DNA from: Nymphalis io
Lineage: Eukaryota; Arthropoda; Insecta; Lepidoptera; Nymphalidae
Assembly: GCF_905147045.1 (NCBI RefSeq)
Contig: NC_065898.1
Location: 11,594,001 to 11,658,000 of the forward strand
Direction: 5' to 3'
DNA length: 64,000 bases
The notes below the pieces were generated by a model that saw nothing but the letters and a program-made list of their open reading frames with translations, was not told the origin of the DNA and did not search any database. Both the position numbers and the translations under genes were made by a program. Positions 25,101 through 37,269 of this stretch are shown in pieces; within the stretch, counting starts at the first letter, position 1, and the number at the start of each line of letters is the position of its first letter.

Positions 25101-26481
25101 CCTGCCCACGCTGCGTCTTCCGGTTCGTGGTCGCTACTCGAGAACCTTTCTGTCCCAGCGGCCGTCGGTTCTGGGAGGAATGTGCCCCGCCCACTGCCAC
25201 TTCAATTTAGCAATTCTTCGGGCTATGTTGGTTAGTTTGGTTCGCCTGCGGATTTCAACATTTCTGATTCGATCTCGCAGAGAAACTCCGAGCATAGCCC
25301 TCTCCATTGCCCTTTAAGTGACCTTGAGCCTCTGATCCATAAGTCATCACTGGCAACACACACTGGTGGAAGACTTTCGACTTGAGACACTGCGGTATTT
25401 GGGATGAGAAGATATCGTGTAGCTTCCCGAACACTGCCCAGCCGAGTTGAATTCGACGATTGACCTCTTTCTCGAAGTTGGATCTACCTACTTGGATGGT
25501 CTGACCTGGGTAGACATAGTTGTCTACAACGTCCAGCGCAGAATTTCCAACCTTGACTTGAGTGGGTTCAACATGGATGTTCGACATGATTTACGTCTTG
25601 TCCATGTTCATTTTTAGACCCACTTGTTGGGAAACCCTGCTGAGGTCATCGAGCATAGTGCCGAGGTCTTCCAAGGTCTCAGCCATAATTACAGTGTCAT
25701 CGGCAAATCGAAGATGAGTGATGTACTCGCCGTTGATATTGATGCCAAGTCCGCTGCAGTCCAGAAGCTTGAAAACATCTTCCAATGCAGCAGTAAACAG
25801 TTTCGGAGATATCACGTCTCCCTTTCTTACACCTCTCTGCAGTTGGATAGGTTTTGAGTTCTGATCCTGGAGTCGGATCGACATGGTGGCGTTCTCGTAC
25901 AAGGACTTTAACACCCTTATATACCGATAATCAATTGGCACCTCTGAAGAGAATTCAGCACGGCCCAGGTTTCGATCGAATCAAAGGCTTTCTCATAGTC
26001 CACAAACGCTAAGCAAAGTGGCTGGTTATACTCCTCAGTCTTCTGTATAACTTGCCGCAGCGTATGTATGTGGTCTATGGTGCTAAAGCCTTTCCAGAAT
26101 CCGGCTTGTTCGGGTGGCTGGAAGTCGTCAAGCCTTTGCTCGAGACGATCGAAAAATATGTACCTGTTTTTTTTATATTATTATTAATTTAGGCAAGCCG
26201 TTGAATTCTTGTTCAACCTTATCTGAATATCATACTTAAATTTCAAATAGGCAATTTGCAACAATAATTTTCTTGCGTTTTTATTTTTTACGGTGCGTTA
26301 TTACCAGTAAGCAGAATAGGCTTGATCCCTAGGCTTAAATAAGCACATAGTGATTTCCAACAAATTTGGTAATCGTTCTGTATATATTAGCTTGTGTTAC
26401 ATAAAATAAGATGCATAAAAAAATCAATTTTACTAACCACGTTCTTTAAATATTTTTCAGTTCTGGCAGCCCGAGACGTGA
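22199..26481 (+). CDS. AA15-type lytic polysaccharide monooxygenase, gene 2 (LPMO-2), with basic C-terminal tail
   Basis: Four exons, 22199-22380, 22518-23014, 24798-24925 and 26461-26481, encode 275 residues in frame. Residues 1-17 are a signal peptide; His18 starts the mature enzyme (HGRVLEPPSRASMW). The second brace His lies in ITAFHRGYWYFKIC, and the C-terminal motif is GCGNQETFGACSDI. The first intron is at the same codon and phase as in LPMO-1, so the two arose by duplication. Unlike LPMO-1, which stops in exon 2, this gene continues through two further exons giving a Lys/Arg-rich tail (LLDLLRKITPRHVKKK, KHSKRKK, FWQPET). The start chosen is the ATG immediately after the acceptor tgtttcag; an ATG at 22175 would lie in the intron. 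A retained exon-2 donor would give a shorter form ending DVDKGE at 23022. Activity on chitin is inferred from the family. Confidence 0.88.
23320..23472 (+). repeat. Dispersed repeat fragment (LPMO-2 intron 2)
   Basis: The order 'agttaaaacgtgaaa', then 'aaccaactcactttcac', then 'atttgtaatattagtaagga' is shared with the stretch at 54985-55140. It is a widespread lepidopteran repeat tail by appearance; the family was not identified. Confidence 0.45.
23775..24034 (-). repeat. SINE-B diverged copy (LPMO-2 intron 2)
   Basis: The landmarks gtaggtaccacccact, gtgagccagtgtaactacag and ggtgaccacttaccagcag occur in SINE-B order with several indels, so this is an older copy. Confidence 0.65.
24950..26160 (-). 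mobile_element. RTE-type LINE, 5'-truncated and frameshifted
   Basis: It lies in LPMO-2 intron 3, opposite to the gene. The minus strand reads EQAGFWKGFSTIDHIHTL, FVDYEKAFDSI, then (after a frameshift near 25940) LQRGVRKGDVISPKLFTA and LRFADDTVIMAE, the RT active-site FADD. A stop after KMNMDKT leads to YVYPGQTIQV and VLPVMTYGSE. The 3' tail is a (TGA)n-type repeat, seen on + as CATCATCAT at 24951-24969. The content and tail suit the RTE clade. Upstream RT and endonuclease are missing. The tail begins only about 25 bases from the splice donor at 24926. Confidence 0.82.
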
Positions 26482-26553
26482 ATCACATGTGCCAATAAAG
26501 GACGCTCCACAATCATAGTTATTATTTAATATTAAAGATAGAATTAAAACACA

Positions 26554-26559
26554 AATAAA
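26554..26559 (+). terminator. Likely polyadenylation signal of LPMO-2
   Basis: AATAAA lies 72 bases after the stop codon at 26479-26481, a usual distance for a short insect 3' UTR. Confidence 0.5.
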
Positions 26560-29500
26560 ACTTTTTAAATAATTTATTCCCTCTATTTACATTTGCTTTT
26601 ATCTAATATTTACTATCTACAATGAGAATTTAAATACAGTCCGACACAATAACAAACGCTCACTTTAATAACACATCAAAATAGGTACGTACGAAATTTG
26701 AACAAAGCTTTAAATTTGAGCGACATTAATGCTACCGACTGTACTTTTAACACAGCGTTCCCCGCAGGAGAGCTATCATAATAGACATGACAACACTTTT
26801 AAAAAAATTATACAATTCTGAAAGTGTTTTGTTTTTTAATATTCAGGTGATTATAGTCAAAGCGTACAGATAACATTAAAATTTAACTTAAGGCTTTTTT
26901 TTTAATTTTTTAAGGCAAAATACTGAAAACACAAAATGTATTCGTTTTTATAAATCTATGTTCTGTGGTATCATTTATTGAAGCCATTTTCTACTCAGGA
27001 TAATAACTTATATCACTAAATACAAAAATTAAAATATTTTTCTAATATCGAATGATATTTACTTTATTTGACAATAATTTACACAAATGTTTAATTAATT
27101 ATTTGATCTCTTTTAATCCAAATAAACTTAACATCGAAAAAGTATTAAATTTTACTGATCAGATTTTGATGTAGTTTTAAAATCATAAATTATAAAACTA
27201 TACACGCTTCGTTAAATATATACTTATTACGTTAACGGGAATATCAAATACGGTAACGCAATCGATTGAACTGTTGATTTTTAAATTGAAACAGAATTTC
27301 AATTCAAACATACATTAATCGAGTTTGTAAAACGAATTCCATAACGCCAAACATATATAAATTAATTTCAAAGTATACACATCAGAAGCATAAATAATGT
27401 TATCGTATATTTAAAACCTCACATACTTTCAACATATACCCACAATTGTAATTGTGTCTCCTTCAAACATGCAAAAAGCTTAAAAAATATTTTTAATCTA
27501 CATTCGGTATTATAAAAAAAAAACAAACTTATTTATTGCATCAATCGTGCGCACAACCAAAATTTGGAAGCATTAAATTACAAGTGACACAAGCGTTTTA
27601 CTTACTCACAACCCACACTTATATACGTACAGGATTTCGCTTTAAGTAACGATAAAAATGCTTGTTTAGGAATAATTTTCTTTTAATTCGAATTAAACGT
27701 CACACTGACATGAATAGTGCTATGTTGCATAATAATAATAAAAAAAACAAATTATTCCGTAATAAAATAAGAAATATAAATAATTGATATGATAAATATA
27801 CTTTACTTTGTAATTTTATGTTTAGTATCCTGTCACTGTAATGATTAATTGCCTTACTTATAGATATTGTTTAATGGGTGTCAATATTGATTTAACATTC
27901 AAAAGAAGTAGACACAGTGTTTATTATCTAAATATTTAAAGATAAAGCCATGTTTTATAGTGGCAAAAATATTATATTATTAGTAATTTCAGTGAAGAAT
28001 CAGACAGAAATATATGTAATATATAGAGTGACTTTACAATATAAAAAAAATATTGCACGATTTATGTTATTGTTAATATATATATATAAGTTATCAAATT
28101 AAATTATTCCGATGTTAAATTTAGAAATTAAGTTTATAAAAAGTAAAAATTTGACGACTGAAATACCGAAAAAGAAATACCACACACATAGATAACAAAA
28201 AAAAACTCCCGCCTTTTTCAACGTCAGTATGACATAATTATAACCTAAAAACGTAACTCATGTAAAACATTTGTAAAGAATAACACAGCCTGTACCTAAA
28301 TATTAACATGCCTAACATATATATAAACACTCATATAACTAAATACCTAAACTAGGTATGTAGTCACAGAGGTTTTAACAAAGGACCTGGTCTACATTTA
28401 ATAAAACACTTTTGAATAATAGCGCAGTAACGAAAGTTTGTTAATTAAAGATATGGTTGAAGACAAATTCGAAAGCAGTGGCATGTTTTTTTTTTTTTTA
28501 AATTTAATCTACAATGTTAACAGTTTAATCTGTGGTATAATTTATATAACATATGTCTGTTCACTCGCATAAGTGAAACTTCTACTCGTATGGGTAACAC
28601 TTTAGCTGCTAAGAGATTTCACTTCTGCTCTGTGTACTAAGTCATAAACACTTGTCTATTATAAAACTTTATTTTTTTTTTGTTAAATGCTCTAAACAAT
28701 TTTCATTTGTAACAATTATCTTTAATATTTCGGACATAATACATAATTTCAAATATACATATAATAATATTTAACTATGAACTCTTCGCCAATAGATTAT
28801 CTACAAAATATTAACATTCGTAAATAATGTTCTGATTTCATTATACCTTTTAAAATATTCATTAAAACATAACACTGCATCTCATAGATGTAATTGTACC
28901 AGTTTTATATTTCTTAATAAAAATTGAAAGCACTTTAAATTTGTATCAAAATGTATCCCACACATGAAAAATAATTAAATAATAGATAAACAATACATAC
29001 ATCAATATAATAAAGAAAATAAATTTCGACCACAGATAAAAAAGTAAATTCTAGATAAGAACAACATATTCAATCAATTAGATTAAAGAACACAGATTAC
29101 TAAAAATATGTTAATTAAATAAATAAGTGTAATCCAATTTAAAACAATAGTTGAAAAGTACTAATAACCTATAAGTATATATAAGATAACAATACTTACA
29201 AGGATATTTTATAAGAAAACAATGAAATACGAATGAAATAATATCAGTTTGGGACAAAAATAACTACCTGTTTATCTAGTTTACATATTGTAATATCTTT
29301 GGGGCATAAATGAGGAAAAGACCAATGTTTGTGTATAATATCCAATATTTGGATTATATAATACTTTAAGTTAGTTATAAGCCGAGTCTGCTGCATTAAA
29401 AATCTAAAAAAATAGGTAAGAAATACACTGTGGTCGCCTGCGACTTTCTTACAAAATATTACCAAATTTTATTACATAGCTATTCATTTAGCTAAAATGA

Positions 29501-30242
29501 GTTATTCTAAATAATTTTAAAAACTTGGACAGCTAAAAACCACAGACTCAAATATCTGAAAACATTTGAAAAGTGAATGTTTCCCCCATATAACTCGGCC
29601 TTGCGAATACGACAAGTATTCAAAAATTTAATAACGATTTTAAGACAAAATATTATACAAAACTTAAATTATTTTAGTCCAAATTCATTTAATTATGGAA
29701 TCTCGTAAAACTTTCAATCGTAATTGAAATTTCTGTTTTTATAAGAGAGAAGACCCAAGTTGTTGGAACAAGTTTCACATAATCAATCGAAATGTCGAAT
29801 AATGTCACCTTATACATTAATTAGGTACTTCAAACATGTTAAGTCTAATCACTGTTGAAGCCATAATAACTTTGGACGAATTAATGTTAACATCGAGACA
29901 AAATAACGTAAATCGTATGTATTTACCGAAACAAGTTAAAAATATATAGAAAAAAATGTATTAATTTGTTCAATTTAGGGGACAAAATGTAATGACTACA
30001 AAATTTATTTCTGAACTATAAATGATTCTGTTAATATGAGTACATAACAAAATTTTTAAGTTAAACTTTAGTACTCATTTAAAACTTAATGACATGAAAA
30101 ATACGAGGCAGGACCAAAAACGTATCCCTATTTTTTTTTGACTAAAACGCTAAAATGTTCCGATGCTGACCTTCGGCATCGGCATCGTCGATCCTATAGT
30201 CTATGGTAGTGTCTATGGACAGGACATCTGCCAACGCAGTGG
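26560..30242. other. AT-rich stretch without exons, possibly ATAD1 3' UTR
   Basis: No coding exon, tRNA or clear SINE is seen. It lies downstream of ATAD1 (minus strand) and ends at the LPMO-2 3' end. It could hold a long ATAD1 3' UTR; an AATAAA on the minus strand near 26573-26578 would allow it, but nothing proves it. Confidence 0.4.
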
Positions 30243-33200
30243 TTAGTCCAGCTCGATGCGCATGTTGGGTGCGAGCGTGCCGCACTGTATCTTGGATTCT
30301 TTGAGTTTGCCGAGAGCGAGTCGCAAATCCTCCATGGTTATGGGTCGTACAGCGTCCACGTAATCGTCGTCGGAGTCGGAGCCGCTGGACTTGTTCTGTT
30401 TACACTGGAACAGATGTCATGGTGCTGTGACACTTGGAATTGTAATAACATATTCAAATGTAGATCTGTGTGGAATCTTCGAGATGTAATTCTGTTAAGA
30501 GAATCTTCTTTCGAGCACTACTTACTTCTTTTCCTCCAATATTTAAAAATGGAATGTAAAATATCGATCGACATTTTATATATAGAAGACAATTCTTCAT
30601 AGTAACTTTCTTACAATTTGATACATAAACATATACGGGTAAAGCTTGCGAGTGCTCACCTGCTGCTCCCTCGCCAGTTCGTCCCTCGCGAGGTCGCGCA
30701 CGCGGTACACGGCCGCCTGGCGACACAGCTCGTGGAGGTCGGAGCCGGAGAACCCGTCCGTGGCCGCGCCCAGCCGAGCGAAGTCGATCTGAGGAACGAC
30801 CGAAATATATAATAGGAAGCATGCGCCGCGACCAATTAACGGAGTCACGCACGCACGCGACCCATCATGTCACAGGGAGCCGCGCACGCACGCGGCCCGA
30901 CGTGTCGCCGAGTGCACGTACGTCGGAGGCGGTGGGCTCGGCGCGCAGGATGAGCTGCAGGATGCGCTCGCGCTGCGCGGCGCCGGGCATGGGCACGTGG
31001 AACGTGGCGGGCATGCGGCGCTGGATGGCGCGGTCCAGGTCCTGCGGACGGTTCGTCGCTCCTGGGGGTCAGAACGACAACTATTAATACTTCAGTTCTC
31101 ATCGTTTTTTACCAACTATGGAAATGTTTTTCATATTATAAATGGATTTAAGACCTACAGGTTTAGAAAAATGCTATATTACGTATTGCAATTCAGATGC
31201 AATATTACGTCATATGTTTATATATTTACTAAAACAATTATTATTGTCACATAGGCTATTACATACCCCCGTACATAAAAACTCATAATATCTCACCCAT
31301 GATGATGACAGTGCAGGTGGGGTCTGTGATGAGTCCGTCCCAAAGCGACATGAACTGCGTCTTCATCATGGCGGTCGCCTCGTGGTCGTGTTGCGTGCGC
31401 GTGCGCAGGAACGACTCAATCTCATCTACATTCAAACAGACACAAGTTATTTTCTAACCCTATTTGATATCATGAATAAATTTGTAATATTTGTACATTT
31501 AATTTAAAACTTACCAATGAATACGATGCATGGCTGCAACTTGACAGCTAAGCTAAAGACGGCAGCGGCAAGCTTCTGAGTTTCACCGTACCACTTGTCA
31601 GTCAACAGCGACACATCCAAATTGATGAAGCTCATGTTAGCCTCCTTGGCAGTTGCCTTTGCTATCAGTGTTTTACCGCAGCCTGGAAATTATACGATTT
31701 TTTTTTATTCTTATGAACAATACAGCAGAAATATTTATATTACATAATATAATTTGTATATAAGGTAGAACGAAATCCCCAAAATTTGTTATATATATAG
31801 AAAACACATTTGTGGCAAAACAATATACAGTAATAAGACAAGTTTATGTAAAATTTAACCTTGAAAAAAGGCGCTAAAAATATTTGCTTCCCACTAGGAT
31901 TTATGCGTCTAGAGTGGTAGTGGTAGAGTACACTATGGTTAGGTATAATAACATACCAGGTGGTCCATGCAGCAAGACACCCTTAGGCGGCTGTGTGAGC
32001 CGGCTGTCAGCGAAGAGTTCCCGTTTCTGTATAGGCAGGATGACAGTCTCTCTCAACTCATTGATTAAATGATCTAGACCAGCAATATCCTTCCAGTTGA
32101 CCTGAAATTTAAGAAAAACATATTTAAATAGTTGATTTCGCAGAGTTGTTGAACATGTGAATCCTAATCCTAAATTCGGTTAATTGTAGTAATTCGAGTG
32201 AGAGTTCAAACCCCGTTAAGCATTACTATGTACTTTATTTGCTACATATACCTAATAATACCTTGTGACCAGCCAACAGAAGACCAGCCTAACAGAACTA
32301 GCAGTTAAAGAAAATTTTAAGGCTGTTGTTGTTACTTTACTTTTTGCTACATATAAATACAGCTATTCAAGACTATACGGTTGCAGTATAAGATGTATTA
32401 TACCTAGCCTAACCTTGGCTGTTTGCAAAATCATCAAGATTAAAAAAGCCGATTGTAATGAAATGTAACATAGAAGCAGCCTGGGACTTAGATAAGGATA
32501 TAAGCATAACATTTTTTTTTATGTAAAAGTGGGCAAACGAGCACGAGGCTCATCTGATATAAAGTGACTACCACCGCCCATGGAAACCTGGAACACCCGA
32601 GGGCTTTCAGGTGTCCATGTTAGTTACGGTGTTTGCGGGAATAGCAAATAATTATATATTTTGATAACTTTTCGACTCAGTTACTGAGACGTGGTTAAGA
32701 AGACAAAACAGGTTTGAAATATTACAAAATTATAATGAGATTCTTTAATCGCATCGAGATAACCCGAATTTTCAGAGATTTTTTCCAATTTATCTAATCA
32801 GCTTTTGGACTTGATCGTTTAAGTGCATCATACCTATATGAGATTTTTTTTTTAAATAGAATAATTTAAATATAAGCAATGACGTTGCCTTTTCATTTTA
32901 CGCTATTTATTCTGTCTAGACTGTTTACCTAAAAATAGGCACTTATTGGACGTATTAAATTTCTGGCATATTACCAATTTTGAAACAAAGCTATCTCATT
33001 TGAGTGTAGATGAATATAAATAAATGAATACATTGCCGTAACAATAGTTAAATTTATCTAAACTTATTGGCGTGTTTATGAATTAATATATTGGGATTGT
33101 AATTTCAAGCAATAATAATATAATAATATCCTGGGACATTTTTCACACACTGCCATCTGATTCCAAATTAAGCTTGTACAGAGCTTGTGCTACGGAAACC

Positions 33201-36200
33201 AGACAACTGATATACTACATATACTATTTTTCTTTTGTAAATACATACTTATATAGATAATTACACCCAGACTCGGGACAAACAGATATGTTCATGCACA
33301 CAAATATGCACTGTTCTGGGTGGGAATCGAACCCACAACCTTCGGCGTGAAAGGCAAGCATCCACCAACCACGCCAACCGGCTCGTCAATATGATTTCGT
33401 TTTGGCGAGTAAGCTAAGCCGTCGTTGATTATTATTGTAATGAGCAGGTGAGTGCAGTTATAGAAAGGTAATTTTAACTTGAGTAATAGATACTTTGTAA
33501 GGGCCAGTTCGTAGTTTCTTAATAAATATTTGTATGTTTGTTTGCATTTCTAAACTATTCATCCAATTGTAATTAAATGTTGACAAGTTGTTCTGTATAC
33601 ACTGAGGCTTCTTGGCCTAAAAAACAATATTTTATTTTATTTTTGTCCTTCAATATTATGCCTTTTATGCAGACTCTATATCTTATAAATATTTTTTTAT
33701 TTGTTTTTGGAACATAGGACCAACCGAAACGAGCCTGTTTGAAACTCAATAGCTACTCTTTTTCATTAATGATTTATACATGTGATTAAAATCTGAATAC
33801 ATCACATGATCACATGTAAATGCTCAATAATTAAAAAAAATTATTAAGCAAGTCATGTACTTATCTAAAATTTATAATACATTTGAAGCAGATGGTTTAA
33901 ATCAAGGAGATATATATAGTAACCTAGAGCCGTTGTATAAAATTACGTAATTTCGAATTAATTTAAACCAGGGTACCATAAATGGAGGTGGAGATATTAC
34001 TGTAATCGCTATATATTTCTGAATTCATTGTTAGTTGATTTCTTAATTATAATTAATAATAGAGGATATAAGGAGAGCAGGCCTTAGCCCAGCAGTGGGA
34101 CATTAACAGGCTGTTACGAAGTAATAATTATTGTTTATCATAAATATATACAAAACTAAAGTAGTAACAGCAGTATTCCTGAAATACACTTAATTCAAAC
34201 TAAATTCTTCTTTAAATAATTAAGTTAACTTCAATAAATAAAAGTTAATTTCTAGTTATGAATCATAAGCATAATTGCTCCAAAGAAAAAGTGTAATTAA
34301 TAACTATTTATCACAAGTAAAAATCCAAGCAACAAATTTGTATGTTTATTTTACTGGATTGTGCCGATTTTTTTTCACAGGTGACTTTTACTAATAAGCA
34401 AGAATAACAATATTTTTTTACATAAGCAGTATTTTAAAGAAAAATCTTGAAACAATGCACATTAATATCATTAATGATATGATGAGAACACTGTTATTAT
34501 ACTTTTAAATAATAAACATTACATAATTAGTGTAAATAAATAACATAAATAACATTGCATGTTTTATAAAAGAAATATACATTTCATTGTAAGTGTGCAG
34601 TAATAGCCGAGATGGCCTAGTGGTTAGAACACGTAAATCTTAACCGACGATCGTGGGTTCAAACCCGGGCAAGCACCACTGAATTGTCATGTGCTTAATT
34701 TGTGTTTATAATTCATCTCGTGCTTGACGGTGAAGGAAAACATCGTGAGGAAACCTGCATGAGTCTGATTTCATTGAAATTCTGCCACATGTGTATTCTA
34801 CCAACCCGCATTGGAGCAGCGTGTTGTAATAAGCTCCAAACCTTCTATTCAAAAGGGAGAGGAGGCCTTAGCCTAGCAGTGGGACATTAACAGGCTGTTA
34901 CTACTAGTGCAGTAATTAACTTTCATATTACTATTTTCATTAGATTAAAAGGACCCTTTCTGAATGATTGATATTCTAATTTGTGTGAAATTAGATTTTG
35001 CTTTGACAGACTTAAAAGAGTTAAAATCATCTGTCAATATAAATTATCTGATACTTCAAAGTGGAAAAACTAGTAATAAGCTACCGTATGAGATTTTATA
35101 ATAAACAAGAAAATAGATTATGTAACATTTTAAAATCCAAAATTAGCCAACTTATATTGCTACTTACACTAATTTCCTCCGGCACAACAAGCTGTGACGC
35201 AATTATCATTTCATGATCAGTGAGTTTGTCCAGCACCAGTGAGTGCCTCCCTCCAAGGCCGGCTCTGGAAGATATCCTTAACACATAAAAGCTCTATAAT
35301 AATAATAATATAATATCCTAGGACATTTTTCACATACGGCCATCTGCTCCCAAATTAAGCTTGTACAGAGCTTATGCTATGGAAACCAGACAACTGATAT
35401 ACTACATATACTATTTTTCTTTTGTAAATACATACTTATATAGATAATTACAACCAGACTCAGGACAAACAGATATGTTCATGCACACAAATATCTGTCC
35501 TGGGTGAGAATCGAACCCACAACCTTCGGCGTGAAAGGCAAGCATCCACCAACCACGCCAACCGGCTCGTCAAATACAGCACCTATTTATTTTATTTTTT
35601 TCCATAAATTGGAATAAACTAGGAATGGATTGAAATTTGTCAGTGCCGTCAGTTAGTATTTATCAGTAATTACACTTTATTTTCATATGAAATATAATAC
35701 ATTTAAATATAATAGCAGTAATTTATCCAGAAGTAATATTAAGAATAAAATTAATCAATTTTAATTTTTCAAGTTTATTTTATTTTATAATTGATAGGCA
35801 GATGGGCAATTGGGCTACCTTACGGTAAGTGGTCACCACCACCCATTGATAGTTAAATTCTAAGGTGGTTGAGTGTTTTTATGTACATTTTTACAATTGA
35901 ACACAAGAACACTTCTATCATGTGAATAGAATTAGTTGCACAGTTCTTTCTGGATTTAATAACATAGCATAGAAACACAAAATAGCTCAATAACATAGTT
36001 CATTATTTTCTTTGTAATGACTAAACTATTTGTCACACGTACTGGTAATTAAACGATTTGACGAGTGCAACAATTAAATTAATAGTCATATATACCTTTA
36101 TGTGATATATATCTTACTGATGTAATTCTCATATAAAAGTTTATAACAATGAAAAAATGTAGTTTAGTTAATAAATTGTAGTAAATGATGTAAATGAATT

Positions 36201-36476
36201 ACTAAAAGATTTCAATAAGTATAATGGTATGAAGAGACAATGTTTTTTTTTTAAATTGAAGTGGAGGTTGTATTGTGCACTTGTTTCAAAAATCAATACA
36301 TACTTGCGTAACTGTTCCCGTGCTCTTTCCTCAGCCTTCTTTCGACTCTTAGACGTTGGATCAATTTGGTTTACAAGCCATTTTATAGAGAAATAAGTCA
36401 CAGCTGATACAAAAGCAACGCGTATTGCCATTTGGAACACATCGTTCCTCGTAAACGCTGAACCTTCCACCATCAT
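30243..36476 (-). CDS. ATAD1/Msp1 (Drosophila nmd): outer-membrane AAA+ protein extractase
   Basis: Eight exons on the minus strand: 36476-36304, 35276-35168, 32101-31957, 31682-31515, 31425-31297, 31061-30922, 30788-30660 and 30404-30243. They join in frame to 384 residues, close to the family's usual ~360. Residues ~13-35 form an N-terminal membrane anchor (VFQMAIRVAFVSAVTYFSIKW) followed by a basic DPTSKSRKKAEERAREQLRK linker. Next comes the AAA+ domain: Walker A GPPGCGKT (~140-147), pore loop KWYG, Walker B IVFIDEIESFL (D199/E200), sensor-1 MGATNRPQDLD, an RR arginine-finger region and lid TDGFSGSDLHELCR. The C-terminus is rich in Ser/Asp before PITMEDLRLAL. The family pulls mislocalised tail-anchored proteins out of the mitochondrial and peroxisomal membranes. 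It starts divergently from NOM1. An alternative start one codon in (36473) is possible. Confidence 0.95.
32512..32612. repeat. SINE-E-type fragment (ATAD1 intron 2)
   Basis: The sequence 'gcaaacgagcacgaggctca' followed by 'tgactaccaccgcccatgga' matches the repeat at 8686. Confidence 0.5.
33110..33388 (-). repeat. SINE-D copy (ATAD1 intron 2)
   Basis: On the minus strand it has a Glu-tRNA-like head (gccggttggcgtggttgg, anticodon-like region ctttcacgc, box B gggttcgattcccacccag). A body shared with 35303, 43962 and 62939 follows, with a TATTATTA-type tail. Confidence 0.75.
34075..34118 (+). repeat. SINE-C 3' end fragment
   Basis: The motif 'ggccttagcccagcagtggg' followed by 'acattaacaggctgttac' equals the end of the SINE-C copies at 34606 and 48808. 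Confidence 0.6.
34606..34902 (+). repeat. SINE-C copy (ATAD1 intron 2)
   Basis: It has a tRNA-like head gccgagatggcctagtggtt with box B gggttcaaaccc, then 'ggtgaaggaaaacatcgtga', and ends 'cagcagtgggacattaacag'. The 62-residue ORF inside it is repeat sequence. Confidence 0.75.
35303..35570 (-). repeat. SINE-D copy (ATAD1 intron 1)
   Basis: It is nearly identical by eye to the copy at 33110, in the same orientation, on the other side of ATAD1 exon 2. Confidence 0.75.
35795..35860. repeat. SINE-B-like fragment (ATAD1 intron 1)
   Basis: The sequence 'aggcagatgggcaattgggc' and 'ggtaagtggtcaccaccacc' recall the SINE-B start. It is short and diverged. Confidence 0.4.
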
Positions 36477-37269
36477 GCCTTGTGAATATTAGCAATGTTA
36501 CCAAGATTCTAACACAATGCTGATGTTCTAATAGCTATGCTATTCAGTTTTAACGCAACAATCAAAATGAGATTATGAATTTTAGCAGTTTCTTGTACCG
36601 AGCACTAGGTGAATTTCATGTCACTCTTGTACTTCATTATTCATAGACTTTATAATTTTTTTTTTCATTAGTGTTGTGTGGAAAATTTCTAATACTTGTA
36701 ATTTAATTTGTTGTATATATTATTTTATATATCATTATCGATGTTAATTTATAAGTTATAACGTTAAATAAAATACATTCAAAATATAAAAAATCGAAAA
36801 ACAAAATATATGTCGGGTATTTGATTGTTATACTAAATAGATTCAGTAGCAGTATCCTAAGCCCGTGTAAAATGTAAATCATCATCCATTCATATAAAAT
36901 GTATTAAAATTCTATAATAATTAAGATTTTTATTATTCAACACACAAATCATGATTATATACATTAATTATTGTATAATATATTTAAAATTATAATATTA
37001 TTTCACTCCCTACTCAACTCACGAGGATTTGACTTAAGATATCATTTACAAAATCATTTAAAAAATTAAATTTTAAGTTTTTGTTGTCTTTGATTTAAAT
37101 GATGAAGCTAATCGATAACTAGCACCACTACATTTAATGTCAAAGTCGGTGTTATTTGACGGAAAAGTCAAGGTAACGTCATTTTCATGTGTTAATGTGT
37201 TATAAACCACAACAAATTTAACCTCTTATAATAACGCAAAGAACTAAATAAAACGCATAAACCATTAAA
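36477..37269. promoter_or_regulatory. Shared divergent promoter region of ATAD1 and NOM1
   Basis: The two start codons face away from each other 793 bases apart, with no other gene between. The stretch is AT-rich without a clear TATA/initiator pair. Both genes are housekeeping in type, so a bidirectional promoter is a reasonable inference, unproven here. Confidence 0.4.

Noticed and set aside
30454..31102. Overlapping long ORFs on both strands over ATAD1 exons 6-7
   Set aside because: GC-rich exons create shadow ORFs in other frames. Only the minus-strand frame matching ATAD1 joins to neighbouring exons.
35265..35282. 'atatccttaac' as a U12 splice signal near ATAD1 exon 2
   Set aside because: It lies on the strand opposite to the gene, overlaps the exon edge and is not in a donor or branch position.
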